Source of the DNA: Gemmatimonadota bacterium
GTDB taxonomy: Bacteria; Gemmatimonadota; Gemmatimonadetes; Longimicrobiales; Gaopeijiaceae
Assembly: GCA_022822445.1 (NCBI GenBank)
Contig: JAJEBR010000110.1
Coordinates: 1 to 49,521 of the forward strand
Direction: 5' to 3'
DNA length: 49,521 nt
The position numbers and the translations under genes are program-made. Shown one piece after another: positions 27,761 through 35,134 of the stretch (positions are counted from its first letter, which is position 1; every line of letters begins with the position of its first letter). The notes below the pieces were generated by a model. It was not told the origin of the DNA, did no database searches, and saw only the letters and a program-made list of their open reading frames with translations.

Positions 27761-27897
27761 TCGAGATGCGGCGCGAGCGCCCCGAAGCGCGAGAGATCGT
27801 CGCCCGAGCGCGTTCCAGCGCCGAGCTGAACGACGAGGAGGCTATGGCAATCGCGGTGCGCGAGACCGGGCGTTACCGCGCAGAAAAGGAGAACTGA
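27757..27897 (+). CDS. 46-residue mini-protein overlapping the PIN gene, possible antitoxin
   Basis: GTG at 27757 overlaps the PIN stop (GTGA), the same coupling used twice elsewhere in this operon. The predicted peptide (AREIVARARSSAELNDEEA, then MAIAVRETGRYRAEKEN) is charged and helical, resembling the C-terminal toxin-binding end of small antitoxins that accompany solitary PIN proteins. It has no DNA-binding domain. It ends about 30 bases before the right copy of the direct repeat, so it could also be a fragment cut by that junction. In-frame ATGs at 27739 and 27766 are alternative starts. Confidence 0.5.
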   Translation: MIEMRRERPEAREIVARARSSAELNDEEAMAIAVRETGRYRAEKEN

Positions 27898-27930
27898 AGG
27901 GGGGGCGTCGATCCCGCTCGCCGCCGGGTC

Positions 27931-28089
27931 CACCGCTCCCACTTTCGCCGGAAGCACCTGAGGCCGCTGCTGGAGGCCGGGCTGGTCCGCATGACGAATC
28001 CCGACAATCCGCGCGCGCCGAACCAGAAGTACGTGCTGACCGAGGGGGGGCGCGGTGAAGGGCAGGTGAGCGGCGGAGTGGGGGACTCG
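27931..28089 (+). pseudogene. Orphan winged-helix tail: right copy of the island-bracketing repeat
   Basis: An open frame without a start encodes HRSHFRRKHLRPLLEAGL and then NPDNPRAPNQKYVLTE, almost identical to the end of the HATPase/wHTH protein at 15241-15384. Upstream similarity stops abruptly near 27931. Nothing upstream encodes the ATPase part, so this is a fragment of a second copy or a product of recombination. The frame drifts near 28050 and stops at 28089. Confidence 0.78.
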
Positions 28090-28109
28090 TGACAGTCGTT
28101 CTGCAGTCC

Positions 28110-28138
28110 TTGACACCCCGGGCGGTCATGTCATACTT
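28110..28138 (+). promoter_or_regulatory. Sigma-70-like promoter of the DUF2442 gene
   Basis: A perfect TTGACA (28110-28115) is followed 16 bp later by CATACT (28132-28137), or at 17 bp by ATACTT. The predicted start of transcription is about 40 bases before the ATG at 28187. Confidence 0.5.
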
Positions 28139-28186
28139 GCCGTGAAGGGGTCGGGACCAACCGCGGTGTGCCAGGGGGCGAGAGGA

Positions 28187-28411
28187 ATGACTCAAGCGCT
28201 GGAGGTCAGGGCGCGCGAGGGGCTGAGAATCTGGCTCAGGTTCTCGGACGGGTCTGCGGGCGAGGTCGACCTGTCGGATCTGGCCGGCCGGGGTGTGTTC
28301 CGGGCCTGGGACCGCGGTGGGGTCTTCGCAAAGGTCCATGTTGCGCCCCACGGTGCGGTCGCGTGGGACGACGAAATCGAACTCTGTGCCGACTCCTCCA
28401 TCTGGAAGTGA
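28187..28411 (+). CDS. DUF2442-family small protein
   Basis: This 74-residue protein starts at ATG 28187 behind AGAGG. The pattern GLRIWLRFSDGSAGEVDLSDL, then VFAKVHVAPHGAVAWDDEIELCADSSIW matches DUF2442. Members usually pair with a DUF4160 protein in candidate TA modules. No DUF4160 gene is adjacent: the upstream 300 bp hold the wHTH fragment instead, so the partner was probably lost with that rearrangement. It has its own good promoter. Confidence 0.72.
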   Translation: MTQALEVRAREGLRIWLRFSDGSAGEVDLSDLAGRGVFRAWDRGGVFAKVHVAPHGAVAWDDEIELCADSSIWK

Positions 28412-28495
28412 CGGGCAAGTCGGCGGAAGAGGTTTTCCCGGGTCTGCGGACCGGGGGCTGAATTGCCGGAGGTCAGCCGCACCTGGTGATGCCTG

Positions 28496-28546
28496 CCTGG
28501 TCAGTAGCATGGTCAGCGACAATCCTATACATGGTCAGTGACCAAG
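28496..28546. promoter_or_regulatory. Cluster of three palindrome copies upstream of the AAA ATPase/nuclease gene
   Basis: CATGGTCA-G-TGACCAAG (28530-28546) matches the consensus fully. CATGGTCA-G-CGACAATC (28508-28524) keeps one perfect arm. A degenerate copy overlaps at 28496-28512. Centres are 12 and 22 bp apart. The cluster ends about 90 bp before the ATG at 28639, consistent with a regulatory region. Confidence 0.5.
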
Positions 28547-28638
28547 TGAGCCGGGACGGTCGCCTCGCGGGTCCGATGACGCTGCCGCCCCGCCGCCCCG
28601 CCTTGCCAGCCTTGCCAGCCTCGTCCACGTTCACCCCC

Positions 28639-30225
28639 ATGAGGAAATTCAACACGGCAGGGCCGATCAGGCCCGCGCTCGACTACCACATCCCGCCGCT
28701 CGAACGCCTCGATCTGGCGGAAGTGCTCGAACTCATCCGGGACGAGCGGTACTTCGTGCTGCACGCGCCCCGCCAGACGGGCAAGACGTCGGCCCTGCTG
28801 GCGCTGCGTGGCCTGCTGAACGGCGGCACGGTCGGTGAGTACCGTTGCGCGTACGTCAACGTGGAGCCGGCGCAGACCGCTCGAGAGGATGTCGGACAGG
28901 CGATGGGCGCGATCGCCGCCGAGATCGCCCGCGAGGCCAGAAACACGCTTGGCGACCCGGAGATGGCGGAGGTCGCGGACCGGTTTGACACGACCGCCCG
29001 CCCCCACTCCGCGCTGGGCACTCTGCTGGACACGTGGGCTCGGGCCGACCCGAAGCCCCTGGTGCTGCTGATCGACGAGATCGACGCGATGGTGGGCGAC
29101 TCGCTGGTGTCGGTGCTGCGCCAGCTGCGCGCCGGTTATACTCGCCGCCCGGGAGGCTTCCCCCAGAGCGTCGTGCTATGCGGCGTGCGTGACGTGCGGG
29201 ACTACCGGATTCACGCCGGCTCGGAGAAGGAGATCATCACGGGGGGCAGCGCCTTCAACATCAAGGCCAGGTCGCTTCGGATGGGTGACTTCGCCCGCCC
29301 CGAGGTGGAGACCCTGCTCGGCCAGCACACCGCCGAGACCGGCCAGGAGTTCGCGCCCGGTGCCGTACGGGCCGTGTGGGAGCAGACCCGCGGGCAGCCC
29401 TGGCTCGTCAACGCGCTCGCGCTGGAGATGTGCTTCTCCGCGGGGATGCCGAAGGAGATTGGCAGACCGTTGTCCGAGCGCGATGTCTTTGCCGCGCGCG
29501 AGGCGCTGATCCTGCGCCGCGAGACCCATCTGGACCAGCTCGCCGACAAGCTGCGCGAGGCGCGCGTGCGGCGAGTGATCGAGCCGCTGCTGAGCGGCGG
29601 GGACGCCGAGTACGGTGACCGGGACCGCGAGTACGTGCGCGACCTGGGTCTGGTGGCTCCCGACCCTCCCCTGCGCTTCGCCAACCCGATCTACGCGGAG
29701 GTGGTTCCCCGGGAGCTCACCTGGGTGCTGCAGGACCGCATCCCCGAGCCTGCCGCGTGGTACGTCCGCCCGGACGGCGGCCTGGCCATGGACCGCCTGC
29801 TGGCCGCGTTCCAGGACTTCTTCCGGCAGAACTCAGAGCACTGGATCCGCCGGGCCCAGTACACCGAGGCGGGTCCGCAGCTGGTGCTGCAGGCGTTTCT
29901 GCACCGGGTGGTGAACGCGACCGGCCGGATCGAGCGCGAGTACGCGCTGGGCAGCCGCCGAGTGGACCTGCTGGTTGTCTGGCCGCGGGGGGAGGAGCGG
30001 GAGGACCGGATGGTGGTCGAGTGCAAGCTCGTCAAGGAGGGCCGCTCCCTGTCGCGCACGGTCGACGAGGGGCTGGAACAGTCCCGGCGCTACATGGACA
30101 TCAGCGGCACGGACGAGGGCCATCTCGTGGTCTTCGACCTGCGCCCGGGCAGGAGCTGGGCGGAGAGGGTCTATCGGAAGGAGAGGGACCGGCAGGGAGC
30201 GCGGATCACGGTCTGGGGGGCTTGA
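28639..30225 (+). CDS. AAA-like ATPase with C-terminal PD-(D/E)xK nuclease-like domain
   Basis: This 528-residue protein starts at ATG 28639; the longer open frame (from 28486) translates the palindrome cluster and is probably leader. Walker A is APRQTGKTS near residue 36, Walker B VLLIDEIDAM near residue 137, the outline of the ATP-binding proteins common in mobile and defence loci. The C-terminal 100 residues have GSRRVDLLVVW and then MVVECKLV, a D...ExK arrangement expected of a PD-(D/E)xK nuclease fold. No transmembrane segment. It probably binds DNA or RNA; its substrate is unknown. It closes the defence island. Confidence 0.7.
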   Translation: MRKFNTAGPIRPALDYHIPPLERLDLAEVLELIRDERYFVLHAPRQTGKTSALLALRGLLNGGTVGEYRCAYVNVEPAQTAREDVGQAMGAIAAEIAREARNTLGDPEMAEVADRFDTTARPHSALGTLLDTWARADPKPLVLLIDEIDAMVGDSLVSVLRQLRAGYTRRPGGFPQSVVLCGVRDVRDYRIHAGSEKEIITGGSAFNIKARSLRMGDFARPEVETLLGQHTAETGQEFAPGAVRAVWEQTRGQPWLVNALALEMCFSAGMPKEIGRPLSERDVFAAREALILRRETHLDQLADKLREARVRRVIEPLLSGGDAEYGDRDREYVRDLGLVAPDPPLRFANPIYAEVVPRELTWVLQDRIPEPAAWYVRPDGGLAMDRLLAAFQDFFRQNSEHWIRRAQYTEAGPQLVLQAFLHRVVNATGRIEREYALGSRRVDLLVVWPRGEEREDRMVVECKLVKEGRSLSRTVDEGLEQSRRYMDISGTDEGHLVVFDLRPGRSWAERVYRKERDRQGARITVWGA

Positions 30226-30372
30226 CGCGTCCCTGCAGACAAGCCAAACCGGAGCCCCTGCATCCCCCTCGCTTGTCCCTCGCCCCGATCCACCCACATT
30301 GAGTAGCCCGCGTCCCGTCGGCCACCCGCCCCGGACCCACCCGCCCCCGGCCACCGCAAAGGAGATTCCGCC

Positions 30373-33027
30373 TTGATCACCGCCCTCGCCCTCGCCGCGG
30401 CAGTCCACGCGCCCGTCCAGACCCCCGATCTGGCCCCTGGCACCCGCTACGATCCCGACATCCCGACGCTGGAGCAGGTGGCGGGCCACGACTTCGGCGA
30501 GGCGATCACGCCGCCCGCCGACGTGGTCCGCTACATCGAAGCGCTGGCCGAAGCGGCTCCCGGGCGCACGCACCTGGTGCGCTACGGCACGAGCTGGGAG
30601 GGCCGCCCCCTGGTCGCCCTGGTGATCGGATCGGCGGAGCGCATGGCGCGTCTGGACGAGGTCAAGGCCGGGCTGGCCCGCCTGAGCGATCCGCGCGGCC
30701 TCTCCGTCGACGAGGCCGAGGCCTTGATCGCGGAGCTGCCGGTGGTGACCGCGCTCATGCATTCGATCCACGGCAACGAGATCAGCGGGAGCGGCGCGGC
30801 CATGGCCGAGGCGTACCACCTGCTGGCGGCGACCGGGGATCCCGATGTCGAGCTGATCCTGTCCGAATCGCTGGTCCTGATCGACCCGCTCGAGAACCCC
30901 GACGGGCGAAATCGCTTCGTCCATCAGAACCGGATCGCGCAGGCAAGATGGCCGGACGAGGCCGCGGTCTCCGCCGAGCACGACGAGCCGTGGCCCGGCG
31001 GACGCACGAACCACTACCTGTTCGACCTCAACCGCGACATGTTCATCCAGAGCCAGCCGGAGACCAGGGGCAAGGTCGACCTGCTCCTCGATTATCGGCC
31101 GCAGGTGGTTGCGGACCTTCACGAAATGGGCGGCAACTCCACCTACTTCTTTCCGCCCACCGCCCCGCCATCCAACCCGTGGTACGGCGAGCGGCAGATC
31201 GAGCTGATGGACGTGATCGGGTCGGCCATCGCAGCCAGGTTCGACGAGCGCGGCATCGCCTACTTCAATCGCGAGATCTTCGACCTGTTCTACCCCGGCT
31301 ACGTCGACATGTGGCCCATGGGGCAGGGCGCGCTCGGGATGACCTTCGAGCAGGCCAGCGCCCGGGGGCTCGGGCTGAGGCGGTCCGATGGCGACCTGCT
31401 CACCTACGCCGACGGGGTGCTGCATCACTTCACCGCCGCGATCGAGACGGCTCTCGCGGCAGCCCGGAACCGGGAACGGATCCTGCGGGACTACCACGCC
31501 TTCCGGCAGGGCGGCGTGGAGGCGGGACGGAGCGGCCCGGCGGAGATCGTGCTTCACTCCGCGCACGATCCCGGCATGGCGGAGCGTCTGGCGATGATGC
31601 TGGTGGAGAACGGGGTCGAGGTGCACCGCGCCTCCGGGCCGGTCGCCGTCGACGGCCGGACGCTCGCTGCCGAGGCGAGCTTCATCGTGCCGCTGGACCA
31701 GCCGCTGCACGGCCTGATCCACAACCTGCTGGACCCGCACGTGCCGATGGCCGAGGACTTCGTGCAGCGGCAGATCGAGCGCCGCGCGAACCGCCAGTCC
31801 GACGAGATCTACGACCTGACCGCGTGGAGCCAGTCGCTGCTGTGGGACGTGGAGGCGATCGAGACATCCGCGACGGGGGCGAGGGGCGAGCCCGTGGCGG
31901 GCTGGGGCGCCGGGCTCCGGCCGACCGAGACGGAGACGGACGGGGCGGCGGGCGGCGGTGGAGGGCCCCTTCCCGAGGTGCCCGAGGCGGTGGTGGGCTA
32001 CCTGATCCCGTGGGGGACGAACGGGGCGGCGGCGGTGGCCGAGGCGCTTCGCGAGGGGGTGCGGGTGCGCGCGGCGGGCGCCGGGTTCACGCTGGACGGC
32101 CGTCGGTACGGGGTCGGCACCGCGATCGTGCGGGTGGCCGAGAACGGACCGGAGCTACGCCGCACATTGGCCAGGATCGCGGAGCGCCACCGCGCCGAGG
32201 TCGTGCCGATCGACGGCGCGTATGTGCGCGAGGGTGTGTCGCTGGGAAGCAATCGGGTGCGCGCGCTCGCCGAGCCGCGCGTGATGCTGGTGTACGACGC
32301 GCCCGGCCAGAGCTATTCGGTGGGGTGGGCGCGGTACGTCCTCGAGCGGCGCTACGGCCAGCGCACCACCCTGGTGAGGGCCTCCAGCCTGGGGCGCGCG
32401 CGGCTGGCCGACTTCGACGTGATCGTCTTTCCGTCCGGCAACTACGGCAGCGCCGCGGGCGGGGGCTTCACGGACCGGCTGGAGGCATGGATGCGGGACG
32501 GCGGCACCATGATCACCATGGCCGAGTCCTCTCGCTGGGCGTCTCGGGCCGGGCTGCTGGCCACCACGGCGGAGCGCCGGGGAGGCAGGGCCGAAGGGGA
32601 CGATCCACCTGATTCCGGAACCCCCGACCAGCCCATAGAGTACCTTGACGCGATCTCCCCCGAGGACGAGTCGCCCGAGGGTGTTCCCGGCGCAATCCTC
32701 CGCACCCTCCTCGACACCGAGCACTGGCTGGCGGCCGGTACGGACGGCGAGATCGGCGTCCTGGTCGAGGGCTCGCGCGTGTTCCGCCCGATCACGCTGG
32801 ACGACGGTGCCAACGTGGGCCGCTACGGCGACCTGGACAGCCTGGTGCTGGGCGGGATCGTGTGGGAGGAGTCGAGGCCGCAGCTTGCCAACAAGGCGTT
32901 CCTGATCCATCAGCCCGTGGGGCAGGGTCAGCTCGTGGCGTTCGCGGAGGACCCGAACTACCGCGCCTACGCCGAGGCGACCCAGCTCCTCTTCATGAAC
33001 GCGGTGCTGCTGGGGCCGGGGCGGTAG
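30373..33027 (+). CDS. Exported M14-type zinc carboxypeptidase with large C-terminal region
   Basis: This 884-residue protein starts with TTG at 30373, fixed by AAAGGAG eight bases upstream; the N-terminus ITALALAAAVHAPVQ is a short signal-like segment. The M14 zinc site is visible: HGNE (His133, Glu136) and DLHEMGGN (His250), with NPDGRNR between them holding a substrate-binding Asn/Arg motif. The following 500 residues include a gatase-like region (VMLVYDAPGQSYSVGWARYVL, VIVFPSGNYG) typical of large M14 proteins in soil bacteria. Likely role: periplasmic or extracellular peptide degradation. No operon partner; the neighbour behind is convergent. Confidence 0.82.
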   Translation: MITALALAAAVHAPVQTPDLAPGTRYDPDIPTLEQVAGHDFGEAITPPADVVRYIEALAEAAPGRTHLVRYGTSWEGRPLVALVIGSAERMARLDEVKAGLARLSDPRGLSVDEAEALIAELPVVTALMHSIHGNEISGSGAAMAEAYHLLAATGDPDVELILSESLVLIDPLENPDGRNRFVHQNRIAQARWPDEAAVSAEHDEPWPGGRTNHYLFDLNRDMFIQSQPETRGKVDLLLDYRPQVVADLHEMGGNSTYFFPPTAPPSNPWYGERQIELMDVIGSAIAARFDERGIAYFNREIFDLFYPGYVDMWPMGQGALGMTFEQASARGLGLRRSDGDLLTYADGVLHHFTAAIETALAAARNRERILRDYHAFRQGGVEAGRSGPAEIVLHSAHDPGMAERLAMMLVENGVEVHRASGPVAVDGRTLAAEASFIVPLDQPLHGLIHNLLDPHVPMAEDFVQRQIERRANRQSDEIYDLTAWSQSLLWDVEAIETSATGARGEPVAGWGAGLRPTETETDGAAGGGGGPLPEVPEAVVGYLIPWGTNGAAAVAEALREGVRVRAAGAGFTLDGRRYGVGTAIVRVAENGPELRRTLARIAERHRAEVVPIDGAYVREGVSLGSNRVRALAEPRVMLVYDAPGQSYSVGWARYVLERRYGQRTTLVRASSLGRARLADFDVIVFPSGNYGSAAGGGFTDRLEAWMRDGGTMITMAESSRWASRAGLLATTAERRGGRAEGDDPPDSGTPDQPIEYLDAISPEDESPEGVPGAILRTLLDTEHWLAAGTDGEIGVLVEGSRVFRPITLDDGANVGRYGDLDSLVLGGIVWEESRPQLANKAFLIHQPVGQGQLVAFAEDPNYRAYAEATQLLFMNAVLLGPGR

Positions 33028-33336
33028 CTACGCGCCGAACTGCCGGGACGGCCGTGGAGGAGCGGGGCCCATTTCCAACCGCGCGTGCCAGTAGGCCCAC
33101 GAGCGCGGGTCGAAGATCCCGGGCAACGCGTGTCGCAGCGCCGCCCGAAAGTCATCGTCGTCGTAGTGCTGTTGCGCCACCGCGAGATCCTCGACGGTGC
33201 CGTATATCATGAGGTAGTTGAGGAACAGGGTGTCGTCGGCGAGTGTCGCCGCCGGTGGTTTGAACCACACCATCCGCCTGGCGACCGCCAGCAGTTCCGG
33301 AGAGTGCTGCCGCGGCGTGCCGGTCGTGGAAGTCAC
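33028..33336 (-). CDS. Small partner of an AbiEii-type nucleotidyltransferase
   Basis: This 102-residue protein overlaps the end of the nucleotidyltransferase gene by 4 nt. Seen: SPELLAVARRMVWFKPP, FLNYLMIYGTVEDLAVAQQHY, and DPRSWAYWHARL. I recall similar short proteins beside AbiEii-like nucleotidyltransferases but not a named function. It lacks the wHTH of the AbiEi antitoxin, so the pair is not a canonical AbiE system. Antitoxin or accessory role is inference. Confidence 0.6.
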   Translation of the reverse strand: MTSTTGTPRQHSPELLAVARRMVWFKPPAATLADDTLFLNYLMIYGTVEDLAVAQQHYDDDDFRAALRHALPGIFDPRSWAYWHARLEMGPAPPRPSRQFGA

Positions 33337-34016
33337 GTCGGATGACCTTGCCGCGGGCTGCGTGGCGCTAATCCCGGACGAGGTTCGTAGTGCGGGATCG
33401 CCCCCGGATTCACCCTGGCGGCGGCTCGCGAAAGGCGCCTTTGCACGACTGCGGGGAGCTCCGTCAGGTCTCCGTCATCGAAGTATGTCAGGGCCTTGAG
33501 GGTCAGCATGGGGTTGTAGCGTTCTCCGTAGATCGCGAGCGCCGCGCCGAGCATGGAAGTCAGCGGAACCTCCCCCAACCTCATGAGCGCGTCGATGTCG
33601 GCGTAGTCCTTTGAGAGTGCCCGGCTCTGCACGACCTGGGCCTTGGTGCCGCCCAGGTCCCGTGGCGAAGCGACGAGAATGCCCGGCCCCTCGGCCACCT
33701 GCGGCAACTCGACGCGCTTGAGGGAAAGTCCCCCGAAGAAGGACACGCGCACGGGTCCACCGCGATCGACCACGCACGTAAGTGTGTCGCGCGCTCGCTG
33801 AACCACCGTCGCACCGTTCAGATACGGGATTCCCGTCATCAGCGCGTCGCCTTCGAGGGGCTCCGAAGAAAAGAAGTCGAAATCCTCCGACTCGCGGTGG
33901 GCCAGCCGCAACGCGATCGCGGTCCCGCCATACAGCACGAAGCGACCCGGAGTCGCTCGCAATTCAGGCCACAGCCGGCGCTGAGGCGGAGGCAGGGTGT
34001 CCAGACGCGGATTCAT
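33333..34016 (-). CDS. AbiEii/AbiGii-family nucleotidyltransferase
   Basis: This 227-residue protein starts at ATG 34016 behind GGGAG. FVLYGGTAIALRLAHRES and EDFDFFSSEPL contain the GG..A....HR.S.DFDFF signature of the AbiEii nucleotidyltransferase family, which in type IV TA systems modifies tRNA. A later region SKDYADIDALMRLGEVPL fits the helical part of the family. Its C-terminus is Pro/Arg-rich and overlaps the small downstream gene. Whether it acts as toxin or as modifying antitoxin is not shown by the sequence. Confidence 0.78.
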   Translation of the reverse strand: MNPRLDTLPPPQRRLWPELRATPGRFVLYGGTAIALRLAHRESEDFDFFSSEPLEGDALMTGIPYLNGATVVQRARDTLTCVVDRGGPVRVSFFGGLSLKRVELPQVAEGPGILVASPRDLGGTKAQVVQSRALSKDYADIDALMRLGEVPLTSMLGAALAIYGERYNPMLTLKALTYFDDGDLTELPAVVQRRLSRAAARVNPGAIPHYEPRPGLAPRSPRQGHPT

Positions 34017-34349
34017 GTTGCTCCCTGGGTCGGCTTTCGGCGCATACTCCCAATAATCTATGGCCGGAGGCTCGTCGGTGACGATCCACCTGGACTGCGG
34101 CGACCGCCGGAGTGTGACGTCTTCAATGGCCAGAAGTGTGCCGCGTTTGCCAACGCAAGCGGCGGATTATGGCTTGTGCCTGGCGTCCGGTAGCGCCGGA
34201 GGGGAACGATGGGAATCCGTTGGACGCCCCCCTCTTTTGAGGCCCCTGCGCCAGAGGCGACCGTTGCGGATCTCTTGTAAGGGGTCCATATTGGACTAGT
34301 TCTTATTGGACCATTTTAAGTCGACCGGACAGCAGCTGACAGGAGGCTC
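34017..34349. other. Divergent intergenic region between AbiEii-type gene and Phd/VapC
   Basis: No gene is supported across these 333 bp. The right end is AT-rich and holds the promoter/operator of the phd-vapC pair (34284-34319). The AbiEii-side Shine-Dalgarno lies at the left edge. Confidence 0.45.
34284..34319 (+). promoter_or_regulatory. Promoter/operator of the phd-vapC module
   Basis: TTGGAC (34291-34296) and TTTTAA (34314-34319) are 17 bp apart. TATTGGAC occurs twice with a 16-bp period (34289 and 34305), and GTCCA-TAT-TGGAC (34284-34296) is an inverted repeat, so a repressor site overlaps the -35 and spacer. AGGAGG precedes the ATG at 34350, so this TA is not leaderless. Confidence 0.45.
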
Positions 34350-34631
34350 ATGATGGATGCCGGCGCACCCGCGCGCGCATGGAGGGTGGCCGAGGCGAAG
34401 GCCCGGCTGTCGGAGATCCTGCGGCTCGCGCATGAGGAGGGACCGCAGCGTATCGGCGTTCGACGGACGTTCATCGTCGTGTCGGAGCGCCTGTGGCGCG
34501 AGCGGGCGCCCGAGCGCGATCCCCTCGGCCGATGGCTCGTCGAAAACGTGCCGCGCGGCGCGAATCTGACCATTCCCCGGGCGCGCGAGTCCCGCCGGGA
34601 GATCCCCTTCGCATCGGGCGAGGACGAATGA
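34350..34631 (+). CDS. Phd/YefM-type antitoxin
   Basis: This 93-residue protein starts ATG-ATG at 34350 behind AGGAGG. RAWRVAEAKARLSEILRLA is the N-terminal Phd/YefM dimerisation and DNA-binding region. The C-terminus is disordered and ends SGEDE. Its TGA overlaps the toxin ATG (ATGA). Role: autorepressor and direct inhibitor of the PIN toxin. Confidence 0.75.
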   Translation: MMDAGAPARAWRVAEAKARLSEILRLAHEEGPQRIGVRRTFIVVSERLWRERAPERDPLGRWLVENVPRGANLTIPRARESRREIPFASGEDE

Positions 34632-35047
34632 CCGGAGTTCTGCTCGACACCAACGTGATCTCGGAGCTGACGAGGCCTCAGCCCGCCCCGCCGGTGATCG
34701 CGTTCCTCGCCGCGCAAGCGGATCTCTGGTTGTCGACGCTCGTGCTGCACGAGCTGGAATCCGGAGTGCTCCTCCTGCCGTCGGGGGGGCGGCGGGACGC
34801 GTTGCGGGGAACCCTGTCGGAGCTCCTTCGCCGATACGAGGATCGAGTCATTGCGGTGGACACGGATGCCGCGACCTGGGCCGCGCAGTTTCGAGTCGAC
34901 GCTCGTCGGTGCGGGCGCACGCTCGACCTGGGGGATGCGCTCATCGCGGGGACGGCCAGGGCGCGCGGCCTGGCGGTGGCGACGCGCAACGTGACGGACT
35001 TCCGCGGGCTCGACCTTGTGGTCGCAAACCCGTGGGACTTCGGCTGA
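34628..35047 (+). CDS. vapC: FitB/VapC-type PIN toxin
   Basis: This 139-residue PIN protein begins GVLLDTNVISELTRP (Asp7), with LHELESG (Glu), LDLGDALIAGTA and VATRNVTDF giving the remaining acids; the LDTNVISEL start is characteristic of FitB-like toxins. ATGA overlap with the antitoxin. Expected to cleave tRNA or other RNA when free. Confidence 0.85.
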   Translation: MTGVLLDTNVISELTRPQPAPPVIAFLAAQADLWLSTLVLHELESGVLLLPSGGRRDALRGTLSELLRRYEDRVIAVDTDAATWAAQFRVDARRCGRTLDLGDALIAGTARARGLAVATRNVTDFRGLDLVVANPWDFG

Positions 35048-35134
35048 CGGACTGGTGCGAGGGCCCAGCCCCCTCCGGGTGACGCCCCCCCGACCTCCAG
35101 CTATCTTGAACGCCCCACCCACCTGAAGCCGCCC

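Noticed and set aside
23698..27897. Type II CBASS
   Set aside because: E1, E2 and JAB parts recall CBASS accessory genes, but no CD-NTase or cyclic-nucleotide effector is present, and a dedicated tandem Ubl is encoded instead.
27082..28116. 344-codon minus-strand frame across the end of the Ubl operon
   Set aside because: It runs through ATPase, PIN, mini-protein and repeat regions alike and shows no domain; it is an antisense shadow.
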